Assembly (NCBI GenBank): GCA_947478455.1
Contig: CANJWR010000003.1
Span: 1 to 64,000, forward strand
Length of the DNA stretch: 64,000 nucleotides
Direction: 5' to 3'
From: Beijerinckiaceae bacterium
GTDB taxonomy: Bacteria; Pseudomonadota; Alphaproteobacteria; Rhizobiales; Beijerinckiaceae
Shown: positions 29,013 through 38,237 of the stretch, piece after piece
Position numbering within the stretch: position 1 is the stretch's first letter
How the letters are laid out: each line of letters starts with the position of its first letter
Program-made: the position numbers and the translations under genes
Notes under the pieces: generated by a model
Database searches by the model: none
Told to the model about the DNA's origin: nothing
What the model saw: only the letters and a program-made list of their open reading frames with translations

Positions 29013-29032
29013 TTGCGCCCGATCAAATCGGG
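29013..29032. promoter_or_regulatory. Candidate operator between divergent GTA operon and Crp/Fnr gene
   Basis: Overlapping elements: TTGCGCCCGATCAA (8/10 to TTGATnnnnATCAA) at 29013-29026 and perfect IR CCCGAT-CAA-ATCGGG at 29018-29032. Confidence 0.4.
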
Positions 29033-29091
29033 ACGGCTCGAAGGGTGCGATCCGTTACGAATTAATCGGATCAAATTACTGGCGCAAAACA

Positions 29092-29784
29092 ATGTCCGCC
29101 CTCGCTCAGGAACTACAGGCGCTCAGGGAATTGCCCCTGTTTTCAACGCTTGGGCAGGATTGTTTTGAGCGCCTGATGGCTGGTACGCGGATTGAAAACC
29201 TGAAGGCCGGCGAAGTCCTGTTCCGTCAGGGCGACCCGGCGGCAGCGATTTTCGTGGTCGTCGAGGGATGGGTGAAGCTGGTTCGCCTTACCGAGCCGGG
29301 CGAAGAAGTGGTTATCAGGCTTTTCACGCGCGGGCATAATTTTGCCGAGACGCTTGCCTTTCATCCCCGGCCCCATTCGGCGAGCGCTGAAACGGCGACG
29401 TCGTGCGTGATCGCGCGCATTCCTTCAAGTTTTGCGGCTCGCGTTGCTCATGAATGCCCCGAGCTTGCCTTCGCGATTGTCCAATCGTCCGACGCCAATC
29501 TTTTCGCCCTGATGGACGAGATCGAATCTCTCAAGGCGCAGAATGCCGACGAGCGCGTCGCGCGCTTCATTTTGTCGCTTTGTCCCGACGTGGACGGCGG
29601 GTGCTGCGTTCATCTGCCGTTCGGCAAAAGGCTGATCGCCGACTATCTCGGGGTGAAACAGGAGACGCTGTCGCGCTGTTTCGCGAAACTGCGCGCTGTC
29701 GGGGTCGAGATCGGACGCAGCGACATCAGGGTTGCGAGCATCCCGAGGCTGGAAGCTGCTCTCTACGAGGCCGCCATCCCCTAA
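29092..29784 (+). CDS. Crp/Fnr family transcriptional regulator
   Basis: cNMP-binding-like domain LPLFSTLGQDCFERLMAGTRIENLKAGEVLFRQGDPAAAIFVVVEGWVKL and HTH FGKRLIADYLGVKQETLSRCFAKL. ORF track start 28894 is likely too long. Confidence 0.9.
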   Translation: MSALAQELQALRELPLFSTLGQDCFERLMAGTRIENLKAGEVLFRQGDPAAAIFVVVEGWVKLVRLTEPGEEVVIRLFTRGHNFAETLAFHPRPHSASAETATSCVIARIPSSFAARVAHECPELAFAIVQSSDANLFALMDEIESLKAQNADERVARFILSLCPDVDGGCCVHLPFGKRLIADYLGVKQETLSRCFAKLRAVGVEIGRSDIRVASIPRLEAALYEAAIP

Positions 29785-29916
29785 GCCACAGACTTGGCAG
29801 CGAATTTAGTAAAAATACCTTCGTGCGCATTAACGAAATTTCCGCAGACGCGAGCTAATGTTTGTTGGTGATTTCAAGCGTTTGCCTGCCGGCGGACGTC
29901 GTGACGGGGGCTTAGC

Positions 29917-30396
29917 GTGATCGAGACCAGCCTGGAGACAAACTCCGGACATCATGAGACTGGATCGCACGCCCGTTTCGAGCCCTTGCTCAGAAAATTG
30001 CGCGACAGCCTGACGCTCATGGATGGAATTCGCTTTTGCGCGGCCTTCAATGGCGGCGGTCTCATCGGTCTTGTGGGTTATGTGGGTTTTCTTGTCGGGC
30101 TCGAAAATCTGGGCATCTCGCGGGCTATTTTCATTCCGATGGTGGCGACTTTCTCGTTCGGGCTCCTTTTTGCAGGACTCGCCACAACCGTCTGGTTCGC
30201 CTCGCGCCACCACATGGCCCATGCAGGCGCTCTTGTGATTGAAGGAGCTGTCGAAAAGGAGGTTCGGGAGATCAAGTCATTCCGGCGAGCTGGACGTCTT
30301 CAGGGCTGGACTACCAGTCTTGTGGCTGCATCCTACGTGACTTTTCTGACGGGACTTGCCGGTCTTCCCATGCTGATTTCAGGCCTGAACGGCTAA
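29917..30396 (+). CDS. Hypothetical membrane protein (about 3 TM segments)
   Basis: ORF with hydrophobic segments GGGLIGLVGYVGFLVGLE, FIPMVATFSFGLLFAGLATTVWF, SLVAASYVTFLTGLAGLPMLI. Confidence 0.65.
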   Translation: MIETSLETNSGHHETGSHARFEPLLRKLRDSLTLMDGIRFCAAFNGGGLIGLVGYVGFLVGLENLGISRAIFIPMVATFSFGLLFAGLATTVWFASRHHMAHAGALVIEGAVEKEVREIKSFRRAGRLQGWTTSLVAASYVTFLTGLAGLPMLISGLNG

Positions 30397-30459
30397 GCTT
30401 TCCTTAACTTCGACGGCAGGCGGATAGACACAGGGCATAAGGCGCGCAACATTACGCTG

Positions 30460-31290
30460 ATGATTCCCTGTGAGACGAAAATGCCGCTGCTGTCGCTGGC
30501 CGCACTGACGATTCTGGATGCTGGCCCTGCCGGCCAGATCCGCGCGGCAGCAGAGGCCGGATTTGAATCCGTCGGCCTTCGACTCAATCCTCACGTCGCG
30601 AGCGATCCTCATATTGTCGGAAATCTCGATCGCCAGCGCGAGATCGAAAGTCTGCTTCGCGATACTGGCATCAAGGTGCTGGAGGTTGGCGTCTTTCCGA
30701 TCCGCCCTGAGACCAGCATGGACGAGATCGCACCAGTCATGGCATTCAGCCACAAGATCGGCGCTCAGTTTCTGGTCTGTCCGATAGAAGATCCCGAGCC
30801 GCAGCGCCGCATCGAGACCTTCGGGCGCATCTGCGAGTTGGCGGAAAGCTGCGCACTGGCGGGACTGATCGAATTCAATCCCTACAGCGCCTGCGCATCG
30901 CTGGCCGAGGCGCTCGAAATTCTACGCCTGACCGGAGCCGAAAACGGCGCACTCGTAATTGATGCGCTACATCTGTCGCGTTCGGGCGGCAGTCCTGCCG
31001 ATCTGAAATCGGTCGATCCGTCTCTCTTGCAACTGAGCCATTTTTGCGATGCGCCCTTGCCGCCCACCGGACGGCTTTCATTCGACCAATTGCGCGCCGA
31101 GTCCCGAACAGCGCGCATGTTGCCGGGCGAAGGCGCGTTGTGGCTCCATGCTTTTCTGGACGCCATGCCGGCCAATGCGCCCATCAGCATAGAAGCGCCT
31201 ACAGCCCGCGACGCCGGCTTGTCGGCCTCTGAGCGCGCCCGTCGCGCGCTGGCGGCCACCCGCGCCTTCATGGCGACGCGGCCAAGCTGA
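30460..31290 (+). CDS. Sugar phosphate isomerase/epimerase-like TIM-barrel protein
   Basis: AAEAGFESVGLRL.., GLIEFNPYSACASLAEALEILRLTGAENGALVIDALHLSRSGGSPADL pattern of the AP2/xylose isomerase-like TIM-barrel family. Confidence 0.8.
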   Translation: MIPCETKMPLLSLAALTILDAGPAGQIRAAAEAGFESVGLRLNPHVASDPHIVGNLDRQREIESLLRDTGIKVLEVGVFPIRPETSMDEIAPVMAFSHKIGAQFLVCPIEDPEPQRRIETFGRICELAESCALAGLIEFNPYSACASLAEALEILRLTGAENGALVIDALHLSRSGGSPADLKSVDPSLLQLSHFCDAPLPPTGRLSFDQLRAESRTARMLPGEGALWLHAFLDAMPANAPISIEAPTARDAGLSASERARRALAATRAFMATRPS

Positions 31291-31316
31291 CACCAACCCA
31301 GTCCGGCCAAGAAAAA

Positions 31317-31345
31317 GCCCGACGCCTTGGGGGAAGGCGCCGGGC
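31317..31345 (-). terminator. Rho-independent terminator, minus-strand orientation
   Basis: Stem GCCCGACGCCTT-ggggg-AAGGCGCCGGGC (one mismatch), followed on the minus strand by TTTTTCTT; downstream of the 31461-31973 gene. Confidence 0.65.
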
Positions 31346-31460
31346 AGAGACAGGGTCATCACTGAGGGGCACGAATGCCTTGTTCCGTTTATGATAGGCG
31401 GTCATGTCGAGCCGATGACCGGAACGGGGCGGAATCTGGGCGTTTTGGAGCAGCCCTGCC

Positions 31461-31973
31461 CTAGCTCATGGGTTTGGCCTTCGCGGGAACTTTCGTCGGC
31501 CAGGCGACCACGTAGTCGGTCAAGTCCTCGACCGGCACATCGTCCTCAAAGCCCATGACCTTGCCGCGCACAGAGACACCGGCCTCGTGAACCGTGTCGG
31601 GATTCCCGGAGATGAGCGGATGCCACCACATCAAATCCTTGCCCTCCGCCACAAGGCGATAGCCGCAGGTCGGCGGCAGCCATTTGAGTGTGCGAACCTC
31701 GGCAGGCGTCAGTTTGATGCAGTCGGAGACTTTTTTCTGACGGTTTTTATAGTCGGAACACCGGCATGTGCCGGCTGAGAACAGCTGGCAGGCGACACTG
31801 GTGAAATAGACCTTGCCGGTATCCTCGTCCTCAAGCTTGACCAGACAGCAGCGACCGCAACCGTCGCAAAGCGACTCCCATTCTTTTGTGGTCATCTGCT
31901 CAAGGGATTTTGTACGCCAGAACGGCGCATTGCCCTCCGGCGACTGATCTGGCGGAATTTGCTTTTTAGCCAT
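31461..31973 (-). CDS. YcgN family cysteine-cluster protein (UPF0260)
   Basis: [87 protein letters not shown]. Confidence 0.92.
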   Translation of the reverse strand: MAKKQIPPDQSPEGNAPFWRTKSLEQMTTKEWESLCDGCGRCCLVKLEDEDTGKVYFTSVACQLFSAGTCRCSDYKNRQKKVSDCIKLTPAEVRTLKWLPPTCGYRLVAEGKDLMWWHPLISGNPDTVHEAGVSVRGKVMGFEDDVPVEDLTDYVVAWPTKVPAKAKPMS

Positions 31974-32221
31974 TGGACGTAGCCATCTGATCCGCTTTTT
32001 GCCGCGCAAAACGCCCGGACAGCTTCATTTGCGCCCCGACGGCATTCCGATCAAGCCCCCACCTGCAGGCATATTGTTTGCGGAGACAGGGCAGAGGTCG
32101 GCTGACCTGCCACGTCATCGCGCAAATTTGTGCCACCCTGATACGGGATGTTGCAATTCGCGGTCGTCAGAGCTGACTTAAGGATTTATATACACCTTCA
32201 TCCACCCCGGAGCGGCCCTGC

Positions 32222-34471
32222 GTGTTCGAGGAATTTCAGAATTCGAAGTTCGGCAAGCGTATCTCGCGCGCGATGCTGGCGTTCGACGCCTGGATCAACT
32301 CGTCACTTTTCGATAGCAGCCAGCGGGCGCGCTCGGTTTGCGCCGATTTTTCGGCCTATATGGATCGCTTTTACGTCTCGGGCTGGCGCAAACTCGGTGT
32401 CGAGGCTGCTTGTGAAGGACTGACGCTCGGGCTAGCCGGCTCGGTGGTGATGCTGGCGCTCGCTGTTCCGGCCTTCAACGAAACGTCCGACGACGACTGG
32501 CTGAAGAAGCAGGATCTCGCCGTCACCTTCCTCGACCGCTACGGTCAGGAAGTCGGACGCCGCGGCATCAAGCATGACGATTCCGTGCCGCTTTCGGCTT
32601 TCCCTGATCATTTGCTGAAGGCCGTGCTGGCGACCGAAGACCGCCGCTTTTACGACCACTGGGGCATAGACCCCATCGGCACCATGCGCGCCTTAACGGT
32701 GAATGCTCGTTCAACAGGCGTCGTGCAGGGTGGATCTTCCATCTCGCAGCAACTTGCGAAAAACCTGTTCCTCTCCAACGAGCGGACGCTGGAGCGCAAA
32801 GTCAAGGAAGCCTTTCTGGCAATCTGGTTGGAATTCCGGCTGACCAAGCCGGAAATTCTGAAGCTCTATCTCGACCGCGCCTATATGGGCGGCGGCACGT
32901 ATGGCGTGCAGGCGGCTGCTGAATTCTATTTCAACAAAGCCATTCCGGATCTCTCCCTGTCGGAAGCCGCGATGCTGGCCGGACTTTTCAAGGCGCCGAC
33001 CAAATTCGCCCCGCACGTCAACCTGCCGGCGGCGCGCTCGCGGGCCAATGACGTTTTGAACAATCTGGTCGACGCCGGTTTCATGACCGAAGGTCAGGTT
33101 TATGGAGCGAAGAAAAGCCCGGCGACACCAGTCGACAGACGGCGTGAGCAAAGTCCAGACTGGTATCTCGACTGGGCTTTCGACGAGGTCAAGAAGCTCG
33201 CAGCAGCCGGCAAGCTGGGGCCCGATCGCGTCCTGACCATCCGCACAGCGCTCGACACCAACATCCAGAAGCGGGCGGAAACCGCGATTGAAGATTCATT
33301 GCGGCTTTACGGACGTCAGTATCGCGCCACGCAAGGCGCCGCCGTCGTGATGGACACGAACGGGGCGGTTCGGGCCGTTGTGGGCGGCCGCGACTATGGC
33401 TCAAGCCAGTTCAATCGCGCCACCGATGCGGCGCGCCAACCGGGCTCCTCGTTCAAACCGTTCGTCTATCTCACTGCGGTGATGACAGAAAAATTCCATC
33501 GCGACACTGTGGTCGATGGTTCCAGCCTGTGCATCGGCAACTGGTGCCCGTCCAATTATGGCGGTGCAGGCGCCGGACGACTGCCGATGGTGGTGGCGCT
33601 GCAGAAGTCCCTCAACACCGTAGCCGTATGGTTGTCGATCAAGATCGGCGAAGCCTATTGGCCGCGCGGACAGGCCTACCATCAGGGGCGTATCGCCCAG
33701 CTGGGTCGCTCGAAGATCGTCGAAAACGCAAAGAGAATGGGCGTCACGACGCCACTGACCGACACGGTTTCGCTTCCGCTGGGCGCAGGCGAAGTGAAGA
33801 TGATCGACATGGCCTCCGCCTATGCGGTTTTCGCCAATGGCGGAAAGCGCGCGACCGCATTTGCGGCGACCGAAATCCGCAACTCGCACGGCGATGTCAT
33901 TTATCGCCACGAACGCGACGCGGGCGTCGGCGAGCAGATCATGCCGGCTGACAAGATGGCCGAGATGAACAACCTCCTGAAAGAAGTTGTTACCGGCGGC
34001 ACCGCGACAGCCGCGCGCCTCGACGGGGTGGTTGCAGCTGGCAAGACCGGCACGACCAACGCCTATCGCGACGCCTGGTTCGACGGTTTCACGGGCAATT
34101 ATGTCTGTACGGTCTGGTTCGGCAACGATGACGATTCGTCCATGAACAACATGACCGGCGGCTCCCTGCCCGCCCGGACATGGAAGGAAATCATGGCCTA
34201 TGCGCATCAGGGCATCGAGTTGAAGAACCCCTATGGCGTATCCGATGCAGCGCCGAAAGTGGCTGCGGCCGCGCCAATGCCGGGGTCGAGCGGCGATCTT
34301 GGCCGCCCGCAACGGCCCGCGACGCTGTCGCGCCAATCTTCCGAGACGCTCGGAGCCATCGAGACGATGTTCTCTACCGCCCTGCCCCGTAAGCGCGCCG
34401 ACATTCCAGCGATGGATTCGTCGCGTCGCAGCGCAGGGCTGAATGGCGGTTCGCGCACCAAGATCGACTGA
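32222..34471 (+). CDS. Class A penicillin-binding protein (PBP1a-type transglycosylase/transpeptidase)
   Basis: GTG start; glycosyltransferase EDRRFYDHWGIDPIG, GGSSISQQLAKNLFLSNERTLERKVKEAFLA; transpeptidase PGSSFKPF, SLNTVAVW, GKTGTTNAYRDAWFDGFTG. Confidence 0.95.
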   Translation: MFEEFQNSKFGKRISRAMLAFDAWINSSLFDSSQRARSVCADFSAYMDRFYVSGWRKLGVEAACEGLTLGLAGSVVMLALAVPAFNETSDDDWLKKQDLAVTFLDRYGQEVGRRGIKHDDSVPLSAFPDHLLKAVLATEDRRFYDHWGIDPIGTMRALTVNARSTGVVQGGSSISQQLAKNLFLSNERTLERKVKEAFLAIWLEFRLTKPEILKLYLDRAYMGGGTYGVQAAAEFYFNKAIPDLSLSEAAMLAGLFKAPTKFAPHVNLPAARSRANDVLNNLVDAGFMTEGQVYGAKKSPATPVDRRREQSPDWYLDWAFDEVKKLAAAGKLGPDRVLTIRTALDTNIQKRAETAIEDSLRLYGRQYRATQGAAVVMDTNGAVRAVVGGRDYGSSQFNRATDAARQPGSSFKPFVYLTAVMTEKFHRDTVVDGSSLCIGNWCPSNYGGAGAGRLPMVVALQKSLNTVAVWLSIKIGEAYWPRGQAYHQGRIAQLGRSKIVENAKRMGVTTPLTDTVSLPLGAGEVKMIDMASAYAVFANGGKRATAFAATEIRNSHGDVIYRHERDAGVGEQIMPADKMAEMNNLLKEVVTGGTATAARLDGVVAAGKTGTTNAYRDAWFDGFTGNYVCTVWFGNDDDSSMNNMTGGSLPARTWKEIMAYAHQGIELKNPYGVSDAAPKVAAAAPMPGSSGDLGRPQRPATLSRQSSETLGAIETMFSTALPRKRADIPAMDSSRRSAGLNGGSRTKID

Positions 34472-34560
34472 TTGCCCATTGCTTCACCGAATTCGTGACA
34501 TTCGGCGCAAGGCCGGGCACGATAGGGCGAATCTCGCGCGACTGACTTTCGAGACCGACG

Positions 34561-35139
34561 TTGGAAAATTTTCTAAGGACGCTGGCGACGTTGCTGATTG
34601 GCGTCGCACTGGGTCTGTTTGCCACTTACATGGCGGTTGAGCGCGGCTACGGTTTCGGTGCCGTCAATGCTGGCGCATGGCGCGCCTGGCCGAAAACCGG
34701 CTCGCCGGAAGCAGATCCCTATGCGCGCGCTGTGGTGGCTCGCACCGGCGAAATTCCGCTCGGACTGGCAGAAGGCCTAATGTTTATTGCGGATAGCGAT
34801 GACACAGGCGCGCCATTAGATCCCAAATGCGATTATACGATCCGTGGCCGCACGCCCCCCGCGCGTTACTGGACGCTGACGCTAATGACGCCGCGCGGTT
34901 TTCTTATCGACAACGATCTCAAACGTTTCGGGTTCACATCGGCTGAAATCGTCCGCGAGCGCGAGACCCCGCTGGATGTGATCATTTCGGCCTCCGCCCG
35001 ACCGGGTAACTGGTTGCCGCTGGGGCGCCCCGCGCCGTTCGTGGCGGTGCTGCGGCTTTACGATACAATCGTACGCGCCAGCGCTTCGGCGATCGATGCG
35101 CGCAGTCTGCCATCGGTCGTGCGCGGAAGCTGCTCATGA
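34561..35139 (+). CDS. DUF1214 domain-containing protein
   Basis: TTG start; N-terminal TM; WRAWPKTGSPEADPYARAVVARTGEIPLGLAEGLMF..YTIRGRTPPARYWTLTLM. Confidence 0.85.
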   Translation: MENFLRTLATLLIGVALGLFATYMAVERGYGFGAVNAGAWRAWPKTGSPEADPYARAVVARTGEIPLGLAEGLMFIADSDDTGAPLDPKCDYTIRGRTPPARYWTLTLMTPRGFLIDNDLKRFGFTSAEIVRERETPLDVIISASARPGNWLPLGRPAPFVAVLRLYDTIVRASASAIDARSLPSVVRGSCS

Positions 35140-35717
35140 AACAACTCGACCGCATTCTGGGCTGGGTTCCGTGGATTTTCGGCGCACTGATTATCGCCGG
35201 CATCGTCCACATTTTGTCGATCCTCGCCATGCCGCGTTTGGCGCCAAATGATTCCTACTCGCAGCTGGCCGGCGCAGCGCCCCTTTCGCGGCTTGCGCCA
35301 TTGCCGGCCATCGCACCGGGTAGCGAGCTCGCGCCTTTCGAGGATCCGGCCATGTTGGCTTCGATCTGCCGCTACGATCTTGATCGCGGTCCGTTACGAT
35401 TGCGCGGGAATTTCGGCGGCGACCAGCTCATCCTGCTGTCGTTTCATAGCCGCTTTGGCGAGGTGTTCTATTCGATGACGGATCGCAGCGCGACGCGCGG
35501 CGTACTCGACATTCTAGTGCTGACGTCCCTACAGCTCGCCGCGATCGAGGCCTACGACAGTGAAGACGAATTACCCTCGGAGCTGCGCCTGATCGCGCCC
35601 GACAAACTCGGGTACGTGATCATTCGCGGCCTTGCGGCGCAGCCTGGAGGCCGCGACACTGCGACAACGCGTCTCAACGCGCTCGCTTGCGGGCTTGAAG
35701 CCTCGCTGCCGGGTTGA
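35136..35717 (+). CDS. DUF1254 domain-containing membrane protein
   Basis: ILGWVPWIFGALIIAGIVHILSILAMPRLAPNDSYSQLAG..; overlaps the DUF1214 gene by 4 bp. Confidence 0.82.
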   Translation: MKQLDRILGWVPWIFGALIIAGIVHILSILAMPRLAPNDSYSQLAGAAPLSRLAPLPAIAPGSELAPFEDPAMLASICRYDLDRGPLRLRGNFGGDQLILLSFHSRFGEVFYSMTDRSATRGVLDILVLTSLQLAAIEAYDSEDELPSELRLIAPDKLGYVIIRGLAAQPGGRDTATTRLNALACGLEASLPG

Positions 35718-35721
35718 AGAT

Positions 35722-35934
35722 TTACGCGCGACGTTTGCGCGGCGTCTTCGGTCCGTTGTTTTTCCCGTTCGTGCGGCCTGTCCGTTTGGGAGCTTCGGCA
35801 ATTGCCGGAGCTTCCACGTAACGCTCATACCTCACGCCGGTAAAAAACAGAATTTCGGCGCCGGCCGTTGTGCGGCCGGTTACCCGTTTGCGGAATTCGT
35901 GCCTGTCTAAATCAAAACTCAGAATATCGCCCAT
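35722..35934 (-). CDS. Small hypothetical basic protein
   Basis: 70 aa, MGDILSFDLDRHEFRKRVTGRTTAGAEILFFTGVRYERYVEAP..KRTGRTNGKNNGPKTPRKRRA; convergent with the DUF1254 gene. Confidence 0.6.
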   Translation of the reverse strand: MGDILSFDLDRHEFRKRVTGRTTAGAEILFFTGVRYERYVEAPAIAEAPKRTGRTNGKNNGPKTPRKRRA

Positions 35935-36073
35935 ATCGCTAACTCCGGAAACCCGGCCCGGCTGAATACCGATGCGAAGCAGCCCGCGACCATCACGGAC
36001 GATCGAAGGTTAATGTTCCGTCAACAACTGAGGTCTAGTTTGATGGAGAACATCAAAATGAATTCAGGTTGTC

Positions 36074-37222
36074 ATGCCGGTCACACAGTCTTCGCCGCCC
36101 GTAGCACCAGCATATGACGAGAAAAATGCACGCCCGGATGTGTCGACGCGCACGGCCCTGATCCGCGTGCTGACAGATCTGTTCGCAGTGCGGGCGCATC
36201 ATACGGATGAAGAAATCCGCCACTATCAGGAAATCGTGCTGCGCATGCTGCCGGATGCAGACAGCGCTATCCTGCTCGATATTTCGCGCAAGCTAGCCGC
36301 TCATCCAAAGTCGCCGCTGCCTGTTCTTCAAGCCCTCATGGAGCGCGATCAGGATTGCGCCGCAGTCATTCTGGCGAAAAGCGCCGTACTGACAGAAGAC
36401 ATGCTAACCGCCGCAGCACAGTTCGGCGCGTCGGATCTAGCAGCGGCAGTCGCGCGCCGGCCCGATGTAGATAGCCGACTTGTCGAGATTCTCGTAACTC
36501 GCCACGAAGATGACGTCTGGCGTGCGCTGGCGTTCAATGATTCAGCCTCGCTCGATGTGCGGTCGCTTCGCGAAATGGCGCGGCGTGGACGCGAAGACCC
36601 TGTCATGGCGCGCGCGATCTGCACCAGAACAGATAATCCGGGTGTTCTGCTGCCGCTGTTCCTTCATGCTTCGAAAACGCAGCGCGCAACCGTCATTCTC
36701 GAAGCCGAACGCGACGAGATCGCCGCAGGCGGCAGACGCACGATCGATCCGGCGCAGCCGGACGTTTGCGAACAACTCGAAAAAGCTGCCCTGGCGCATA
36801 ACGATCAGGAATTTCGAGCGATCCTTGCGGTCGCCATTAAATGCGATGCAGCGCTCGCCAGCCAGATCGTCAGTGATGAGGAGGGCGAGCCACTCGCAAT
36901 TTCCCTGTCCGCGCTGGGCATGTCGCCAGAAGCGATCATGCGCGTCTTCCTGACGGGCGATGCAACAATCGCGCAGTCCTGCGACAAGATCGAAACACTC
37001 TACAGGCTTGTGTCGCAAATCTCGCTCGGCGCATCGCAACGCATATGCCGGGCGATGCTGGGCGCTCCTGTGGCCGCGCCTGCAGTATCGCGCGCGCACC
37101 GTCCGCTGATGGATCAGACAGCCACCCCGACCGCGAGCCGCCCCGCAACGCAAACGATAGCGCCCGCAGCTGCGCCGGCGCGCAAGCTGCCGTTGTTTCT
37201 GTTCAAACGTCGTTTGCGGTAA
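36074..37222 (+). CDS. DUF2336 domain-containing protein
   Basis: Helical-repeat-like sequence RTALIRVLTDLFAVRAHHTDEEIRHYQEIVLRMLPDADSAILLDISRKLAAHPKSPLPVLQALMERD. Confidence 0.8.
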   Translation: MPVTQSSPPVAPAYDEKNARPDVSTRTALIRVLTDLFAVRAHHTDEEIRHYQEIVLRMLPDADSAILLDISRKLAAHPKSPLPVLQALMERDQDCAAVILAKSAVLTEDMLTAAAQFGASDLAAAVARRPDVDSRLVEILVTRHEDDVWRALAFNDSASLDVRSLREMARRGREDPVMARAICTRTDNPGVLLPLFLHASKTQRATVILEAERDEIAAGGRRTIDPAQPDVCEQLEKAALAHNDQEFRAILAVAIKCDAALASQIVSDEEGEPLAISLSALGMSPEAIMRVFLTGDATIAQSCDKIETLYRLVSQISLGASQRICRAMLGAPVAAPAVSRAHRPLMDQTATPTASRPATQTIAPAAAPARKLPLFLFKRRLR

Positions 37223-37224
37223 AA

Positions 37225-37566
37225 TTATTCGGCGAGGTCGAGAAAGTTCCGGCCGCGCCGGTCTTCGACTTCGATGATCCACAGATCGGGATCGAAGGCG
37301 ATCTCTTTGCGCAGACGTTCCTCGGCGCTGGCGGGATCGATCCAGTCTTCGCGGTGGATCCGACGCCAGACGCGGTCTATGCCGCGCTCTGCAAGTTCCG
37401 TCTGCGGCGCAGGTCCGAAGACCGCCGTTTCGCCATCCAGCTTGTCGATCCTGACGAAAATGGCGCCTGCTTCTGCGGCGCCGCGACGACGCAGGACCGC
37501 ATAAGCGCCCTCGGTGCTGCAACGACGCAGATAGGCTGCGATCCAGATATCGGCTCGCAGCCTCAT
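37225..37566 (-). CDS. DUF1491 family protein
   Basis: MRLRADIWIAAYLRRCSTEGAYAVLRRRGAAEAGAIFVRIDKLDG..DPDLWIIEVEDRRGRNF. Confidence 0.88.
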   Translation of the reverse strand: MRLRADIWIAAYLRRCSTEGAYAVLRRRGAAEAGAIFVRIDKLDGETAVFGPAPQTELAERGIDRVWRRIHREDWIDPASAEERLRKEIAFDPDLWIIEVEDRRGRNFLDLAE

Positions 37567-37571
37567 GTGGC

Positions 37572-38237
37572 TCAGGGAATCGCGATACGCGACTGGGCCG
37601 ACAATTCGCGCACGGTCTTTGCGCCCAACGCGCCTGTGATCGGCAGATTGCGGTCGCGTTCGAACTTCTCGATAGCCTGACGGGTCGTCGCGCCAATTGC
37701 CCCATCCGCCTTCACGGCGAAACCGAGCTTGATCAGCGCGCGCTGGGCCGACTGAATCTTTGCCTTCTCGCCATCGTTCGACGCTGCTGCGGGCGAACCG
37801 CTGCGGAGCAGCGCCGCAATCGGATCGCGCACCTGCTTCGAATCGTTGGCGTCGACAGCCGGAGCCGAGCGGGCGGCGGCGGGGAGAATGTTCTGCGGCG
37901 CTGCGGGCGCAGCCTGCTGAACCGTTTCGACAGGACGCGGAGCCGGAACCGGCACGGCCGCGACAGTAGCAGGCGCAGGCTTTTTGATTTCGCCCGTATT
38001 CATCAGTGGCGCCGGATGACGCGCAGTCTGGAAGAACAGGGCATTGATGGCGATGCCGACCAGAACAGCCGAGAAGGCAGCTCCGAGAACTGTACGCGCG
38101 GGCCGACGCCCCAGAACGCGCAGCCAGGAAAGTCGGCTGACAAGGCCCTTTTTGCTGCGACGCGAGGCCGGAGCCTTCGGGGAAGCTTTGCGGGAGACGA
38201 CGAAATCCATGTCGTTACGGGCGAGAGCTTCACGCAA
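37572..38237 (-). CDS. Peptidoglycan-binding domain protein
   Basis: C-terminal IQSAQRALIKLGFAVKADGAIGATTRQAIEKFERDRNLPITGALGAKTVREL (PG_binding_1-like); one N-terminal TM. Confidence 0.88.
   Translation of the reverse strand: MREALARNDMDFVVSRKASPKAPASRRSKKGLVSRLSWLRVLGRRPARTVLGAAFSAVLVGIAINALFFQTARHPAPLMNTGEIKKPAPATVAAVPVPAPRPVETVQQAAPAAPQNILPAAARSAPAVDANDSKQVRDPIAALLRSGSPAAASNDGEKAKIQSAQRALIKLGFAVKADGAIGATTRQAIEKFERDRNLPITGALGAKTVRELSAQSRIAIP

Noticed and set aside
36542-37705. 387-aa minus-strand ORF
   Set aside because: Antisense to the DUF2336 gene and overlapping DUF1491; shadow frame.
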